Shown here in pieces: positions 1 through 9,487 of a stretch of 64,000 nucleotides of DNA (the first letter of the stretch is position 1; every line of letters starts with the position of its first letter). The notes under the pieces were generated by a model. The model did not search any database, was not told the origin of the DNA, and saw nothing but the letters and a program-made list of their open reading frames with translations. A program made the translations under genes and the position numbers. The stretch is from Enterococcus lacertideformus (GTDB lineage: Bacteria > Bacillota > Bacilli > Lactobacillales > Enterococcaceae): NCBI GenBank assembly GCA_015680865.1, contig JADAKE010000008.1, positions 1 to 64,000 of the forward strand. The letters are read 5' to 3'.

Positions 1-580
1 CCTTCAGCAAAAATTAGAAAAATCGGCATATACTGACCAGAGAGAAAATCCTCCTTCTTTAAATTCACGTCATTCCGTCAATCACGCAAGATAAGACTTT
101 AGCTAGTTCACTTTTAACGCATGTTTGCTTCATTTGCTCCTTCGTTAAAGTGAACTAGTGAGTGTTTACTATTTATAACTAATATTAGTCACTGAGATGT
201 AATTCAGGTGTTGCTTCTTAATTATACTATCCACTCCTCTTTATCAATCTACCCAGCATCAAAGTTTGATTACATATAATAGCTATTACAAAGAAAGCAA
301 GAATAAGTACAAGAATAATCCATTTAGCGTTGCAAACTGACGTTAACTTGAATAAGAGGATGAATATATTTGTCCGGCAAAGCATCCGATGCCATTCAAC
401 CGATATAGCCGAAGAAAAAATAAGGGTGGGTTTGTCAGAGATTTCAAAGCCTATGAAAGTGAAAATTGCCGAGCCCGCCCAGTCCGCAGTCAATGTCCAA
501 AGCCAAAAAGTGACAGGAAGCGACACATCTTAGACAATAAATTTTGATGCTATTTCAAAGCAGCAGGTCAGTAGAAGCTT
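1..580. other. AT-rich flank with no recognised gene
   Basis: I recognise no gene here. A GTG-started minus-strand frame at 227-526 (99 codons) ends in a hydrophobic segment, and a plus-strand frame (330-533) overlaps it. Neither resembles a family I know, neither has a convincing ribosome binding site, and only one of the two could be real. The stretch lies beside a transposase relic, so it may be decayed insertion-sequence or flanking DNA. A stem-loop at 103-158 is listed separately. Confidence 0.4.
103..158. repeat. 16-17 bp inverted repeat (stem-loop)
   Basis: The left arm at 103-119 (CTAGTTCACTTTTAACG) and right arm at 143-158 pair over 16 bases with one bulged T. No T-run follows on either strand, so it is a poor intrinsic terminator. 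It may be the end of a decayed mobile element or an operator. Confidence 0.5.
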
Positions 581-782
581 TTAGAGGAACAAACAGGCTT
601 GATTTACAAAAAACGTAAAATCGTTGTCGAACCAGTGCTGGGTCACCTAAAGGCGTAATTAGCGTTCCACCATTTCCATTTAAGAGGGAAAAAGGGCGAA
701 GACCGACATTGGTTTGATACTAGTAGCACTTGATTTAAGAAAATTAGGGAAACACTTGAAAAGAGAAGTACGGATAATAGTA
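581..782 (+). pseudogene. C-terminal relic of an IS1182-type DDE transposase
   Basis: Translating 581-657 gives LLEEQTGLIYKKRKIVVEPV, then LGHLKA and a stop. Reading through that stop gives a stretch containing HFHLRGKKG, and after a frame change around 700 DIGLILVALDLRKLGKHL. The order R-K-x-x-V-E-P-V-(F/L)-G, then R-G-K, then ALxLRKLxK is the usual C-terminal end of IS1182-family transposases. The upstream catalytic part is absent and the fragment carries one stop and at least one frameshift, so it is dead. A hairpin at about 783-832 follows. The family assignment is from motif memory. Confidence 0.6.
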
Positions 783-1024
783 AAAACAAGTCTCATTTTG
801 AAAAATATTGTCAAAAGAAGACTTGTTTTTATTTTTAGAATGGACTGTTGTCCCGTTCTAGTTTGCCATAGCCTCTTTCTCGATAGCTATTGGACATAAT
901 AAATATTATTTCACACTTTATATAACTTCGTAAACATATATTATTATCCCTTATCTATTTGATGTTTCATGTCTTCAATCTGTTTGATCTCACCGACCGT
1001 GTTTGTTTTCTTTATATAGCTCTA

Positions 1025-2131
1025 TCAGCACATGAAGCGGTTATCTCGCAATGTCGCTTTCTTGATATCTTCAACAGTCTGCGTGCCAGCAAGTTGCATC
1101 ACCATTTCTAGTTCTGTTTTAAAGAAATCAAATACTTGTTTGATTCCTGTACTTCCGCCTAAAGAAAGTCCATAAATAGCTGGTCTTCCAATCGCCACTA
1201 AATCCGCTCCTGAAGCAATTGCTTTAAAAACATGTTGACCTCGTCTTACTCCGCTATCAAAAACAATAGGTACTCGTTTATCTACCGCTTCAGCAACATA
1301 CTGCAAAGAGTCAAACGAAGCTGGCCCGCCATCTAATTGTCTGCCACCATGATTAGATACCCAAATTCCTTGTGCTCCTGCATCAAGCGAACGATAAACA
1401 TCCTCTTCTGATTGTACGCCTTTTACATACACTGGTAGCTCAGAATGTGTTGTGATAAATTCAATGTCTTTGGAACTCAATTTTTGTTTAGAGGACTTAT
1501 AGACGGCATCCATTGTTTGTCCTACTCCAGATTGATACGCTTGGACGATCGGCATCGGAAGTGGGAAAGTAAAACCGTTACGGCGATCTGTTTCACGATT
1601 TCCTCCAACTGTTGCATCAGCAGTAAGAACAACTGCTTTAGCACCGTTACGTTTTGCCATATCTAAAATATCAAGGTTGATTCCATCATCTTTACTCATA
1701 TAAAATTGGAACCATTGCAGTGCTTTCCTCCCACCCGCTTCTCGAATCTCTTCAAGTGTACAAGAAGCATAGGAACTAGCCGTATAGATCGTTCCAAAAT
1801 CAGCTACACCCTTAGCAGAAGCTTTTTCCGCCTGTATATGTGCAAGACCGTGGGCGGCGACTGGTGCCATGATAATTGGTGCCGTTAGAATTTCATCAGA
1901 AAAAAAAGTGGTCGTATCAGGTAATTCTACATCTTTCAATACATGCGGAATGACCAAGCGATGATTAAATGCTTTTTGATTCTCGCGATAAGTGAATAAA
2001 TCCCCTGCTCCGCTACTAATGTACCCATAACCGCCGTTAGGAATCACTTGCGTAGCGGCTAGCTCCAAATCCTCCATGTTGATAAAATCAACCATCCCTT
2101 CATTTGTACCAGCCTGATAAACTTTTTCCAT
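1025..2131 (-). CDS. lctO: L-lactate oxidase-like FMN-dependent 2-hydroxyacid oxidase
   Basis: 368 residues, close to the roughly 370 usual for lactate oxidases, and open throughout. It has the FMN-dependent alpha-hydroxyacid dehydrogenase TIM-barrel signatures: IIMAPVAAHGLAH near residue 90, FQFYMSKDD, and the catalytic His/Arg segment VSNHGGRQLDGGPASFD, followed by the phosphate-binding segments VPIVFDSGVRRG and VAIGRP. Such enzymes oxidise L-lactate to pyruvate with O2, releasing H2O2, in the cytoplasm. The start is ATG at 2131 with a GAAGG-like site upstream. It stands alone between the transposase and integrase relics. Related 2-hydroxyacid oxidases cannot be excluded by eye. Confidence 0.9.
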   Translation of the reverse strand: MEKVYQAGTNEGMVDFINMEDLELAATQVIPNGGYGYISSGAGDLFTYRENQKAFNHRLVIPHVLKDVELPDTTTFFSDEILTAPIIMAPVAAHGLAHIQAEKASAKGVADFGTIYTASSYASCTLEEIREAGGRKALQWFQFYMSKDDGINLDILDMAKRNGAKAVVLTADATVGGNRETDRRNGFTFPLPMPIVQAYQSGVGQTMDAVYKSSKQKLSSKDIEFITTHSELPVYVKGVQSEEDVYRSLDAGAQGIWVSNHGGRQLDGGPASFDSLQYVAEAVDKRVPIVFDSGVRRGQHVFKAIASGADLVAIGRPAIYGLSLGGSTGIKQVFDFFKTELEMVMQLAGTQTVEDIKKATLRDNRFMC

Positions 2132-2305
2132 AATAAAGCCTTCTTTCCTTATACTTAAGAAACTTGAATCAACATGATAGCGTTTGTATTATTATGGTAC
2201 CTCTCAATAATGATACAGGCAAATTATCTGTTCGAACATTCTTAGGTAGACAAACCAAAACTAATATGACCTTTAACCCTTGTTTATCAATGAAAATGTA
2301 TTTTA

Positions 2306-2477
2306 GAGTGTTGCATCTTGTGTTCATAGGTTATTAGATGCTGGAGCAGACATGAAAGAAGTTCAAGACCGACTACGTCACGCATCTATAAGTATGACTA
2401 TGGATACCTATGGGCACCTTAGCAAAGAAACCAAAGACAATGCTGTCGAAAAACTTGTTGCACATCTAAATTTCTAA
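2306..2477 (+). pseudogene. C-terminal relic of a tyrosine recombinase (phage-type integrase)
   Basis: An open frame without a start encodes VHRLLDAGADMKEVQDRLRH followed by ASISMTMDTYGHLSKET and ends ...VEKLVAHLNF with TAA at 2475-2477. The segment LLDAGAD-KEVQ-RL-H-S-MTMD-Y-H is the typical integrase C-terminus: the H-x-x-R box region would lie just upstream, the second conserved His is in RLRHAS, and the catalytic Tyr is in TMDTYGH. A stop codon (TAG) lies directly upstream, so only about 55 residues survive. It probably marks the edge of a lost integrated element. No attachment site could be identified. Confidence 0.75.
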
Positions 2478-2540
2478 TTATCTGGGTCAAAGAAAAAAGG
2501 AGAACTCCTGCCATAACAAGATCTCTCCTATTCATTAAAA

Positions 2541-2846
2541 CTATTCTTCTTCTTCAGCCATAAACGTATTGAAAACTTCTTCAATCATATCCCATTCTTC
2601 ATCTGTCTCGATTTGCTCAAGTTCGCCTTCTGTACCATCTTCATTTTCAATATAAGCATACGCTTGTAGTTCAACGTCCTCATCTTCTGGTACACCAGCT
2701 GGATAAAGTAATACATAATTGCGTCCAAATTCTTCTTGTCCATCAACTGTCAATAAGATTTCGTACAATGTTTCATTTCCTTGATCGTCTACCAATGTGA
2801 TATGCTCATGCCCTTCATGGTCATGTGTGTGATTATGTTCTGTCAT
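2541..2846 (-). CDS. DUF1292 (YrzB-like) acidic protein
   Basis: 101 residues starting [10 protein letters not shown] at 2846. An AGAGGGAG site lies just upstream, which is why I prefer this start to the one six codons earlier. The His-rich N-terminus, the core [20 protein letters not shown], the NYVLLYPA segment and the very acidic tail match the DUF1292/YrzB family found beside ireB and ruvX in Firmicutes. Function is not known. It is the last gene of an ireB-ruvX-DUF1292 unit, 23 nt after ruvX. Intact. Confidence 0.85.
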   Translation of the reverse strand: MTEHNHTHDHEGHEHITLVDDQGNETLYEILLTVDGQEEFGRNYVLLYPAGVPEDEDVELQAYAYIENEDGTEGELEQIETDEEWDMIEEVFNTFMAEEEE

Positions 2847-2869
2847 ATGTCTCCCTCTTTTCATTATAA

Positions 2870-3301
2870 TTAAAATAAGTGTTTACCTGAACCGTCTAAA
2901 TAATTTTGTAAAATCATAACAGCAGCTAATTTATCAATTACTTTTTTTCTCTTTGCTCTTGATGTATTGGCTTGTTCAACTAACATTCGTTCTGCTTGAA
3001 CTGTGGTCAGCCGTTCATCTTGATATTCAACTGGTAAAGAGAATAATTCTTCGACTTTTTCTCCATAAGCTATCGAGCTTTCTGCTCTCGATCCTATTGT
3101 ATTATTCATATTTTTAGGTAAGCCTATAACAAATCGGTCTACTTCATATTGCTCTACTAATTCTTTCAATCGATCAAAGCCAAATTCTTCTGCTTCTTCA
3201 TTGATACGAATAATTTCTACTCCTTGAGCAGTCCAACCAAATGGATCACTGACTGCGACACCAACTGTTTTTGAGCCCACATCTAAGCCCATAATTCTCA
3301 T
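2870..3301 (-). CDS. ruvX: YqgF/RuvX-type Holliday junction resolvase-like / pre-16S rRNA nuclease
   Basis: 143 residues, normal for the family. It starts [20 protein letters not shown], with the RNase H-fold Asp in [10 protein letters not shown], then VIGLPKNMN and the downstream acidic site [12 protein letters not shown]. YqgF-family proteins mature the 5' end of 16S rRNA in E. coli; the older annotation is putative Holliday junction resolvase. Its ATG overlaps the ireB stop codon (ATGA), so the two are translationally coupled. Intact, as expected for a near-essential gene. Confidence 0.92.
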   Translation of the reverse strand: MRIMGLDVGSKTVGVAVSDPFGWTAQGVEIIRINEEAEEFGFDRLKELVEQYEVDRFVIGLPKNMNNTIGSRAESSIAYGEKVEELFSLPVEYQDERLTTVQAERMLVEQANTSRAKRKKVIDKLAAVMILQNYLDGSGKHLF

Positions 3302-3564
3302 AGACTTACCCCATGGTTTGTAAGATAATCTTTCACGATGACCTCCATAATTTCATCACGTTCGTGACGGCGTATCAAATTTCGTGCATCACGATAACGA
3401 GGAATGTAGGCCGGGTCTCCAGAAAGCAAGTAGCCCACAATCTGGTTAATGGGATTGTAGCCTTTTTCTTCCAAAGCCCGATAAACGATCGCTAATGTTT
3501 CACTAACTTCTTTTTTACGACTCTCATCAAAACCAAAACGTACAGTTTCATCTGTAAAACCCAT
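3298..3564 (-). CDS. ireB: IreB family regulatory phosphoprotein (UPF0297)
   Basis: 88 residues from [13 protein letters not shown]. The segments [20 protein letters not shown] and [17 protein letters not shown] identify the UPF0297/IreB family. In E. faecalis IreB is a small negative regulator of cephalosporin resistance, phosphorylated by the kinase IreK on N-terminal threonines; the corresponding residues T4 and T7 are present here. I chose the internal ATG at 3564 because it gives the canonical N-terminus and has an AGAAAGAGGTG site upstream. It is the first gene of the ireB-ruvX-DUF1292 unit. The alaS gene often found upstream is not there. Confidence 0.92.
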   Translation of the reverse strand: MGFTDETVRFGFDESRKKEVSETLAIVYRALEEKGYNPINQIVGYLLSGDPAYIPRYRDARNLIRRHERDEIMEVIVKDYLTNHGVSL

Positions 3565-3819
3565 GATTCTACACCTCTTTCTCACAAGGTATTCTTTTAC
3601 CTTCTACACTTTTATTTTACTCGAATTAACAATAAACTACAAACAAATCTTAAAAAACTTCCAGATAATTTAAAATTCAGTCTTCTCATCACTTTAACAT
3701 AGATTCATTTGACCTTTCATCTTATTAAGCACAACTTAAAACAAGTATACGCTATCTTTAAATAAATATAAGCTTTTTCTAGAATTCTTCAAAAAATTCA
3801 CATTTTTTTCTTATTTGTT

Positions 3820-3985
3820 ATCGGAGCTAGGCGATGCTTTCACGAATTCTTTCGTAAACGGTATTCACAGGCTTGCATCTACGACAATAAGTCCAAACAG
3901 AGGAAAAACATGGAAAGCTGGTTTTCTCTGTTCGTTCTTAATTCTTGAAGCAGATCATACTGCTCACAACCTCTTTTCATGACCT
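3820..3985 (-). repeat. Dispersed structured repeat, family B, copy 1
   Basis: Read on the minus strand from 3985, this begins GAGGTTGTGAGCAGTATGAT and continues TCTGCTTCAAGAATTAAGAA, a self-complementary centre, then GTTTGGACTTA. It aligns along its length with the plus-strand copy at 41289-41405 (GAGGTTGTGAACAGCATGAT and onwards). It lies in the 425-bp gap between ireB and the nuclease gene, where nothing else is visible. See the findings for the family. Confidence 0.7.
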
Positions 3986-3989
3986 CTAA

Positions 3990-4706
3990 TTATTGTTTAG
4001 TTGCTTGCCCAGTTTTATAATTGATTGTATAGCCATCTTGTACATTATAAATGAAGACATTGAACTTTATCTTTTTATCCTCTACACTTTCAGCTTCAAG
4101 TTGAACACCTCTAGCAACAAGTTCATCGCTTTCAAAATGTGGTGTCACACGATAACGGACATGATGATTAGTATCTTTGATATAGGACGCAATGTCATTT
4201 TCATGTGCTAACATATAAGGTGCGTTCAATGAGCGCGTACCTGTCATTAAATTTTTAATGTTATTGTTTTGTCCTGTCAATTGATAACCAATTAGGTGAC
4301 TGCGATTATATAACCACTGACCATCACTTAATTTCTTTTGTTTCCAACCTGTAGGATCGACATAAAGTGCTTCTCTTTTTTCTTTCGGGAACAAATCTTT
4401 CCCTAGCATCGCATTGGCAGCACCCACTCGATTTAAACGGTCGATATTTGAATAACTTTGCCAAGTTCCTTTAGCCAAACTTAAATCTTCTTCAGTAAAC
4501 TCTGGGTTGTTCTGATTGATTTCAATCTCTTGATGCTTACCATCGTATGCTGGCACATCTGCGATTTGAGAAGCTTGTGGTGTGGAGTCAAATAGCCCAG
4601 TGATTTGTTGGATAATATCAGTATTTTTTTGTGTTGATAGCCCAAACACCCCCGCCAACACTGCGATAACTACACCCATAATTGCTTTTGTTGATTTTTT
4701 TTGCAT
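3990..4706 (-). CDS. EndA-type DNA/RNA non-specific endonuclease, membrane-anchored
   Basis: 238 residues. A basic start followed by a hydrophobic stretch (residues 9-24) forms a signal anchor. The core YNRSHLIGYQLTG at about residues 132-144, followed by NNIKNLMTGTRSLN, is the catalytic His/Asn region of the beta-beta-alpha metal (EndA/NucA) nuclease family; the family DRGH is read here as N-R-S-H, the form seen in streptococcal/enterococcal EndA relatives. Such proteins act at the cell surface in degrading extracellular DNA or in DNA entry. The gene is monocistronic and intact. Confidence 0.85.
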   Translation of the reverse strand: MQKKSTKAIMGVVIAVLAGVFGLSTQKNTDIIQQITGLFDSTPQASQIADVPAYDGKHQEIEINQNNPEFTEEDLSLAKGTWQSYSNIDRLNRVGAANAMLGKDLFPKEKREALYVDPTGWKQKKLSDGQWLYNRSHLIGYQLTGQNNNIKNLMTGTRSLNAPYMLAHENDIASYIKDTNHHVRYRVTPHFESDELVARGVQLEAESVEDKKIKFNVFIYNVQDGYTINYKTGQATKQ

Positions 4707-4909
4707 CTATTTACTCCTTTTCTAAACAACTATTCTAAACTTTAACATACGTTCCCCTATTTTTAAATAAAGAAATTTATTTATTAGTGACAAACCTAGA
4801 CGTATTTTTGTAAAATAAGATCTATCCATTCTCCTCTTATGTATAGTACGTAAGGCACACAAGCATTAACAAAAAAATTTTCAATTATAAATAATTGTTT
4901 GGTATCTAG

Positions 4910-4972
4910 AAACAAAAAAAACAACACTTATCAACCAATAAAATAGGTATGAACAATGTTGTTTTTTTGTTT
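4910..4972 (-). terminator. Hairpin terminator downstream of tRNA-Gly
   Basis: Arms at 4910-4926 and 4957-4972 (AAACAAAAAAAACAACA / TGTTGTTTTTTTGTTT) form an AT-rich stem. It lies downstream of the tRNA on the minus strand and also at the head of the nuclease gene. The remainder of 4707-5114 shows nothing else. Confidence 0.5.
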
Positions 4973-5114
4973 AAAAGAGGTTATTTTTATAAATAGTGTA
5001 ATTATTGAAAACAAGAGAAATAAAGGAAATTCGAAAGTAAACTATGTCTTTTAATAGTTTTACAACCAATGACTATTTTCTTACTTTCTTAACTAACTTT
5101 GAACAAATTCTGTA

Positions 5115-5185
5115 AGCGGGTGACGGGAATCGAACCCGCGACATCAGCTTGGGAAGCTGGGATTTTACCACTAAACTACACCCGC
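5115..5185 (-). tRNA. tRNA-Gly, anticodon CCC
   Basis: The minus strand from 5185 gives an acceptor arm GCGGGTG pairing with CACCCGC, a D arm with AGTGGTA, an anticodon arm CCAGC-TTCCCAA-GCTGA, and the T arm GCGGG-TTCGATT-CCCGT. The seven-base anticodon loop places CCC at 34-36, reading GGG. The outermost anticodon-stem pair is C27/A43, a mismatch, and G10-T25 is a wobble. CCA is not encoded. Discriminator U. Confidence 0.95.
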
Positions 5186-5303
5186 AATTCACAATATTTA
5201 GTATACGCCTCTTTCCTTTTTGACTCAAGCTTTATTTATTGCTCTTTCCATCGATGATTTGTAGTAAAATAAAAATAATAAATGAATTATTGGAGAAGAT
5301 GTT

Positions 5304-6056
5304 ATGTCAGAGAAAGATTTTAATTTGTTACTTAATACTTGTTTATTAGCTGGAAAGCTCATGATGGAAAGCAACGCCGAAATGTATCGAGTAGAAGATA
5401 CAATGAGTCGGATCGCTCTTGCTTCTGGTAATTATCGACTTGTTAGCTATGTGACACAAACCGGTCTATTCGTCGGTATTGATCGTACATCAACGATCAG
5501 AATGGAACAAATCACGAATCGTTCCATTAATCTAGAAAAAGTGGTAAACGTCAATAATCTTTCTAGAAAATATGTAGCTGGTGAATTAACTTTAAATGAA
5601 CTTTATTGCTCGCTCCAAGAAATTGAAAAAGATCGTTCTTTTTTTCCTCTATGGTTGCAGATCATAGGTGCTGCATTCAATAGTGCTGCAATCATGGTCT
5701 TATTTGGTGGGAAACTACTGGATCTGCCAATAACTTTCATGATTGGTGGCATCGGCTATGCTATTTATCTTTATAGCTTAAAATTTTTTCGTATTAAGTT
5801 CTTATCTGAATTTTTATCTTCTTTATTGATTGGTTTAGCAGCCATCCTTAGCGTCCGTATGGAGTTAGGCAATAATTAAGACTTGATTATCATTGGATGC
5901 GTGATGCCTCTTGTTCCTGGAGTACAAATCACTAATGCTGTTCGAGATTTGCTAGCGGGACATTATGTTTCTGGTGTTTCTCGTGGAACTGATGCAATGT
6001 TGACCGCCGCAATGATTGGTTTTGCCATTGCTTTCATTTTTCAATTATTTTATTAG
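5304..6056 (+). pseudogene. ThrE-type threonine/serine exporter, N-terminal subunit (DUF1212), nonsense-interrupted
   Basis: The frame is continuous from ATG 5304 to TAG 6056 (250 codons) apart from a TAA at 5877-5879 (GNN-stop-DLIIIGCVMPLVPG). The first part carries the DUF1212 signature LLAGKLMMESNAEMYRVEDT and hydrophobic helices. The part after the stop has VMPLVPGVQITNAVRDLLAG, the family's conserved membrane motif, so the lesion removes two or three transmembrane segments. The partner subunit follows 15 nt downstream. A CAA-to-TAA or GAA-to-TAA change would explain the stop. Export of threonine/serine is known for relatives; the substrate here is not shown. Confidence 0.85.
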
Positions 6057-6071
6057 GAAAGGACCAACTTT

Positions 6072-6557
6072 ATGTGGGATCTAATCATTCAAATTTCTTT
6101 TAGTTTTTTGGCCACTGCAGGTTTTGCAATCATCACAAATGTTCCTAGACATTCCTTGGTATTTTGCGGACTTTCCGGTTCTTTTGGTTGGCTAGTTTAC
6201 TGGGTTTGTGTGAATTTTGGGAGCAGTCCAGCATTTGGCTCCTTACTTGGTTCACTAGGTGTAGCATTCATCAGTAATGTTTTTTCCAAACGTTTAAAAA
6301 TGCCTGTGACAATCTTCAATATTCCTGGGATGGTGCCATTAGTTCCTGGAGGTCTGTCCTATCAAGCTGTAAGAACCCTAGTGACTGGCTCTTATCACGA
6401 AGCTGTTGATTACACCGTCCAAGTAATCATGATTGCCGGCGCCATAGCTTTAGGACTGGTTTTATCAGAAGTCTTTAACCATAATATTCGAAACTTCAAA
6501 GTAAAACGAGAAGCAATTTTTTTAAACCGAAAAAAAGAATCGAATCAGAAGAAATAA
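6072..6557 (+). CDS. ThrE-type exporter second subunit (DUF3815 membrane protein)
   Basis: 161 residues with four to five hydrophobic helices and the motif FNIPGMVPLVPGGLSYQAVR (residues about 81-100), typical of the short DUF3815 partner of DUF1212 proteins. An AGGAAAGGACC site precedes ATG 6072. The gene is intact, but its upstream partner carries an in-frame stop, so the two-part exporter is unlikely to be functional. Confidence 0.85.
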   Translation: MWDLIIQISFSFLATAGFAIITNVPRHSLVFCGLSGSFGWLVYWVCVNFGSSPAFGSLLGSLGVAFISNVFSKRLKMPVTIFNIPGMVPLVPGGLSYQAVRTLVTGSYHEAVDYTVQVIMIAGAIALGLVLSEVFNHNIRNFKVKREAIFLNRKKESNQKK

Positions 6558-6856
6558 TTACAACCTAAGTTCAAGCCATTTTTGGTCATCTTTTTAACAA
6601 AAAATTGAATCATCTGAGTTATTCTACTTTATTATTGCTTTATTGCTTTTTTATTAAATACAATACCCAGTTTTTTGGAGCCAGAAATCACTTTAATTTC
6701 ACAAAAAATTTATTTTTTAGGTCTAACTTGGAGACACATACTGCTAATTTTTAGTACTTATTTTCTCCAATTTTTTTCTTATAAAAATGTATCTAACTTC
6801 TTTTAATTATTTTTGAAAACAGATAGGTATAACCACGAAAAGTTAACTTTTTTATA

Positions 6857-6915
6857 GAGCTTGGAACAAACACCTAGGAAGGGACATGCCCTTCCTAGGT
6901 GTTTGTTCTAGCCTC
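6857..6915. repeat. Dispersed palindromic repeat, family A, copy 1
   Basis: Near-perfect hairpin with arms of about 27 nt: GAGCTTGGAACAAACACCTA... and ...TAGGTGTTTGTTCTAGCCTC around a short ACAT loop. The outer GAG-C-TTGGAACAAA / TTTGTTC-TAGCCTC ends are shared with other family copies in this window. It sits 15 nt past the 3' end of the YcgQ-type gene and may serve as its terminator. The 6558-6856 stretch before it shows nothing. Confidence 0.8.
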
Positions 6916-6930
6916 ATTTAGTTATTTCAC

Positions 6931-7783
6931 TTAAAATGATCGGTAAACATACTGTTTTTTTGGTGCATCGATTTTCTTTACTTCATTTACTTCTACTGTG
7001 GGTATTTCTCGTTTGAATGGTTCATAATAATCAGATTGTATGGTACCTTCTACTTTATACCAATCGTCATTTTTTACATTGGTTCCTTTTGGCATACGTG
7101 TCAATAAACCAAATACACCGGAATCAGCAACACAATGAATAATCCCAAAACGGAATAGAAAACTATCTTCTTTTTCGCCATTAGGGGCTTGATATACAAA
7201 TCCTTCATATAAAACTTCTTTTCCGATAAATTCACTTGGATAATTATAGATCAATTCCATGACTTCCAAGTAATTTTCATCAGTGATCTTAATAAGCTGT
7301 TTGTCATCATATTTTTCTTTTAATTTTTTCATCTGATTCCAAATAGTCAGACTTATTAAAATAAATGCTCGTATCAGGCTTTAAATATTGTGTTTGCATT
7401 TCAGGGTCTCCAACCGACTCCTTACTTATTGGAAAATTGAATCCTTTTGCTTCAACAATCGTCGTATCTAAACTGACTGTTGGAAAAAGTGTCCCTACGA
7501 TCACCGGTAAAGCTAGCAAAAGATAGGCAATAACTCATCGAGAGGGTTTTGATAAACCGTGATCATGGTCGTGATGTATGTGTTCGTTCATTTGATGGTT
7601 TTCTTTGGCAGAATCGGTTTTCACCCAATTATATAATTGTACAAGTGCAAACAATGCCGATAAAATCATTGATAGGATAGCCAAATAACGATAGTGAACA
7701 TTAATGTACTGATCCAATTTACCAGATACTTGTAAGTACATCATTAACTCAAAATAACCAGATAATATCAAAAATCGGATCAT
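6931..7783 (-). pseudogene. YcgQ-type (TIGR03943 family) membrane protein, doubly disrupted
   Basis: Start ATG 7783 (MIRFLILSGYFELMMYL) after AGGAGG. Two transmembrane helices and a His-rich loop (HIHHDHDH) are followed by TGA in SR-stop-VIAYLLLALPVIVG near 7535. A 1-nt insertion near 7325 then shifts the frame from NKSDY to WNQMKKLKEKYDD. The C-terminal domain (ENYLEVMELIYNYPSEFIGK...DWYKVEGTI) is the extracytoplasmic beta-rich part of the TIGR03943 family, normally paired with the YcgR permease immediately upstream. Metal or zinc-linked transport has been proposed for such pairs; the role here is not established. Confidence 0.8.
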
Positions 7784-7793
7784 TCTATTCCTC

Positions 7794-8730
7794 CTAGATG
7801 AATAATGTAAAGACAATTACACTGAAGGCAATCAAGCCAATCAGTGATAAAATGAATCGGCCGTTGAAATAACGATTCATCATCAAAATATTTTTGATGT
7901 CTACCATTGGACCAAATATTAAAAAGGCAACAACGGGTGCAGTCCCAAAAAGGCTAAGTAAAGATGATCCGATAAAGGCATCCGCTTCCGAACACAAAGA
8001 CATTGTAAAAGCTAATAGTAGCATAATAACGATGGCTAACAACTTTGTAGAACCTAGCGTCAACATGACTCTAGTTGGTAAATACGTTTGCATACTGGCA
8101 GCTATTAAAGCACCAACAATCAAATATCGTCCAGTATCAAAAAACTCATCGATCGAATGCATCAGGACAGGGCCTATTTGATTTCTAAATTGTTTTATTT
8201 TCCTAAATTTCGCCTGGTTGTGTTCGCTTGTGCCGTGCCTATGATGGTGGGGTGTATCAACACTTATTTGCTGTATTTTTCCTTTTACAATATTTTCCTT
8301 TTGAAAATAAGCAAGCCAGATACCAATAATTAATGCAACAACAAAACTTCCGAGCATGCGCCAGCCAGCCATTTTCAATGAATTCCCAAAAGCAATAAAT
8401 GTAGAAAAAATCACGATTGGATTGATAATAGGCGCTGTTAACATAAATGCAAAAGCTGTATGTACAGGCACGCCTTTTTTTTACAAACTGATGGACGATC
8501 GGTACGATCCCACATTCACATGAAGGAAAGAAAAATCCTAAGACAGAACCTGTCAAAATAGATAAGAAACGATTGGCAGGTAACCAACGTTTCACACGTT
8601 CTGGTGTTAAAAAAACTTGGAGTGTCCCAGAGATAAGACAACCTAGTAAAACAAATGGTAATGCTTCAATGACGATTGACAAAAAAATCGTACACATTTG
8701 CAATACCGAATTCGGCATAAAAGAAAACAT
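7794..8730 (-). pseudogene. YcgR-type permease (DUF318/ArsP-like), frameshifted
   Basis: Start ATG 8730 after AAGGAG (MFSFMPNSVLQM). The DUF318 permease motif GFFFPSCECGIVPI is followed by an A-run near 8475. The run has eight A where seven would restore QFVKKGVPVHTAFAFMLTAP, so the second half is out of frame. The rest (APIINPIVIFSTFIAFG, SLCSEADAFIGSSL, FGPMVDIKN) is well conserved. Ten bases separate it from the YcgQ-type gene, so the two formed an operon and both are broken. The homopolymer site means a sequencing error is possible for this one lesion. Confidence 0.8.
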
Positions 8731-8978
8731 TTTTCTCTCCTTACTATGAGTTTCATTTGCCAAAATAATATACGCTTTTCAACAAAAAAAACAAGTAAAC
8801 TTCTATTTTTTTACTTAACTTTTATCTTTTATCTTATAAAAATAAGCCAATTTAGTTGACTTTTTCATTTATTATGGCTAAATTGAACCTCAAACGTTTT
8901 CCTTATGATTTCCTTTTACTCATTTATTTCATTTTTTTATATTTGCTTTCTTTAAATCGCTAGAAAGGACGTTTATTC

Positions 8979-9332
8979 ATGAAAAAAACAACAAATTTAG
9001 CAGAAGTTCAACACGCTGTAGCACAGGAAGACACAGTTGTCCTTTACTTATCTATGCCTAATTGTAGTATCTGTCAAGCTGTTCTTCCTCGTCTTGAAAA
9101 TTTATCAAGCCATTACGATTTTCCCAGTTTTCATTTAGACGCTGTAGAAACACCAGAAGTAGCCAGTGCTTTTCAAATCTTAACGGCACCAGTTATTTTG
9201 CTTTACCATAAAAACAAAGAAATCATGCGCCAAGCACGTTTTATTGATTTCCACCAATTAGAAGATACTTTGAATAAATTAAGTATAGCAAATGAAACCA
9301 TAAGCTATGAGGAGTTATTTAATCAGCTATAA
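8979..9332 (+). CDS. Thioredoxin-fold protein with CSIC active site
   Basis: 117 residues starting after an AGAAAGGACG site. The thioredoxin-like sequence LYLSMPNCSICQAVLPRLENL has a CxxC centre (C-S-I-C) at about residues 29-32 and a cis-Pro region in LTAPVILLYHKNKE. The length and absent signal peptide suggest a cytoplasmic thioredoxin-like reductant, as found in other lactic bacteria. Its partner is not visible. Intact and monocistronic. A hairpin pairing CCAAGGAA with TTCCTTG near 9421-9450 follows the gene. Confidence 0.85.
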   Translation: MKKTTNLAEVQHAVAQEDTVVLYLSMPNCSICQAVLPRLENLSSHYDFPSFHLDAVETPEVASAFQILTAPVILLYHKNKEIMRQARFIDFHQLEDTLNKLSIANETISYEELFNQL

Positions 9333-9487
9333 AAAATGGTGATATCCTCTATTCATTTTTTATGCTGTATCCAGAAAAGTGATTGTATTATTTGTACAAT
9401 GGAAACTTGACCGAAAAAAATACCAAGGAATTTGTTGATCCAAGTTCCTTGATATTTTATATTAAAATACCTCTTCACCTATAATTT

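Noticed and set aside
714..899. 61-codon plus-strand frame as an independent gene
   Set aside because: Its first part is the end of the transposase relic; the remainder passes through a hairpin.
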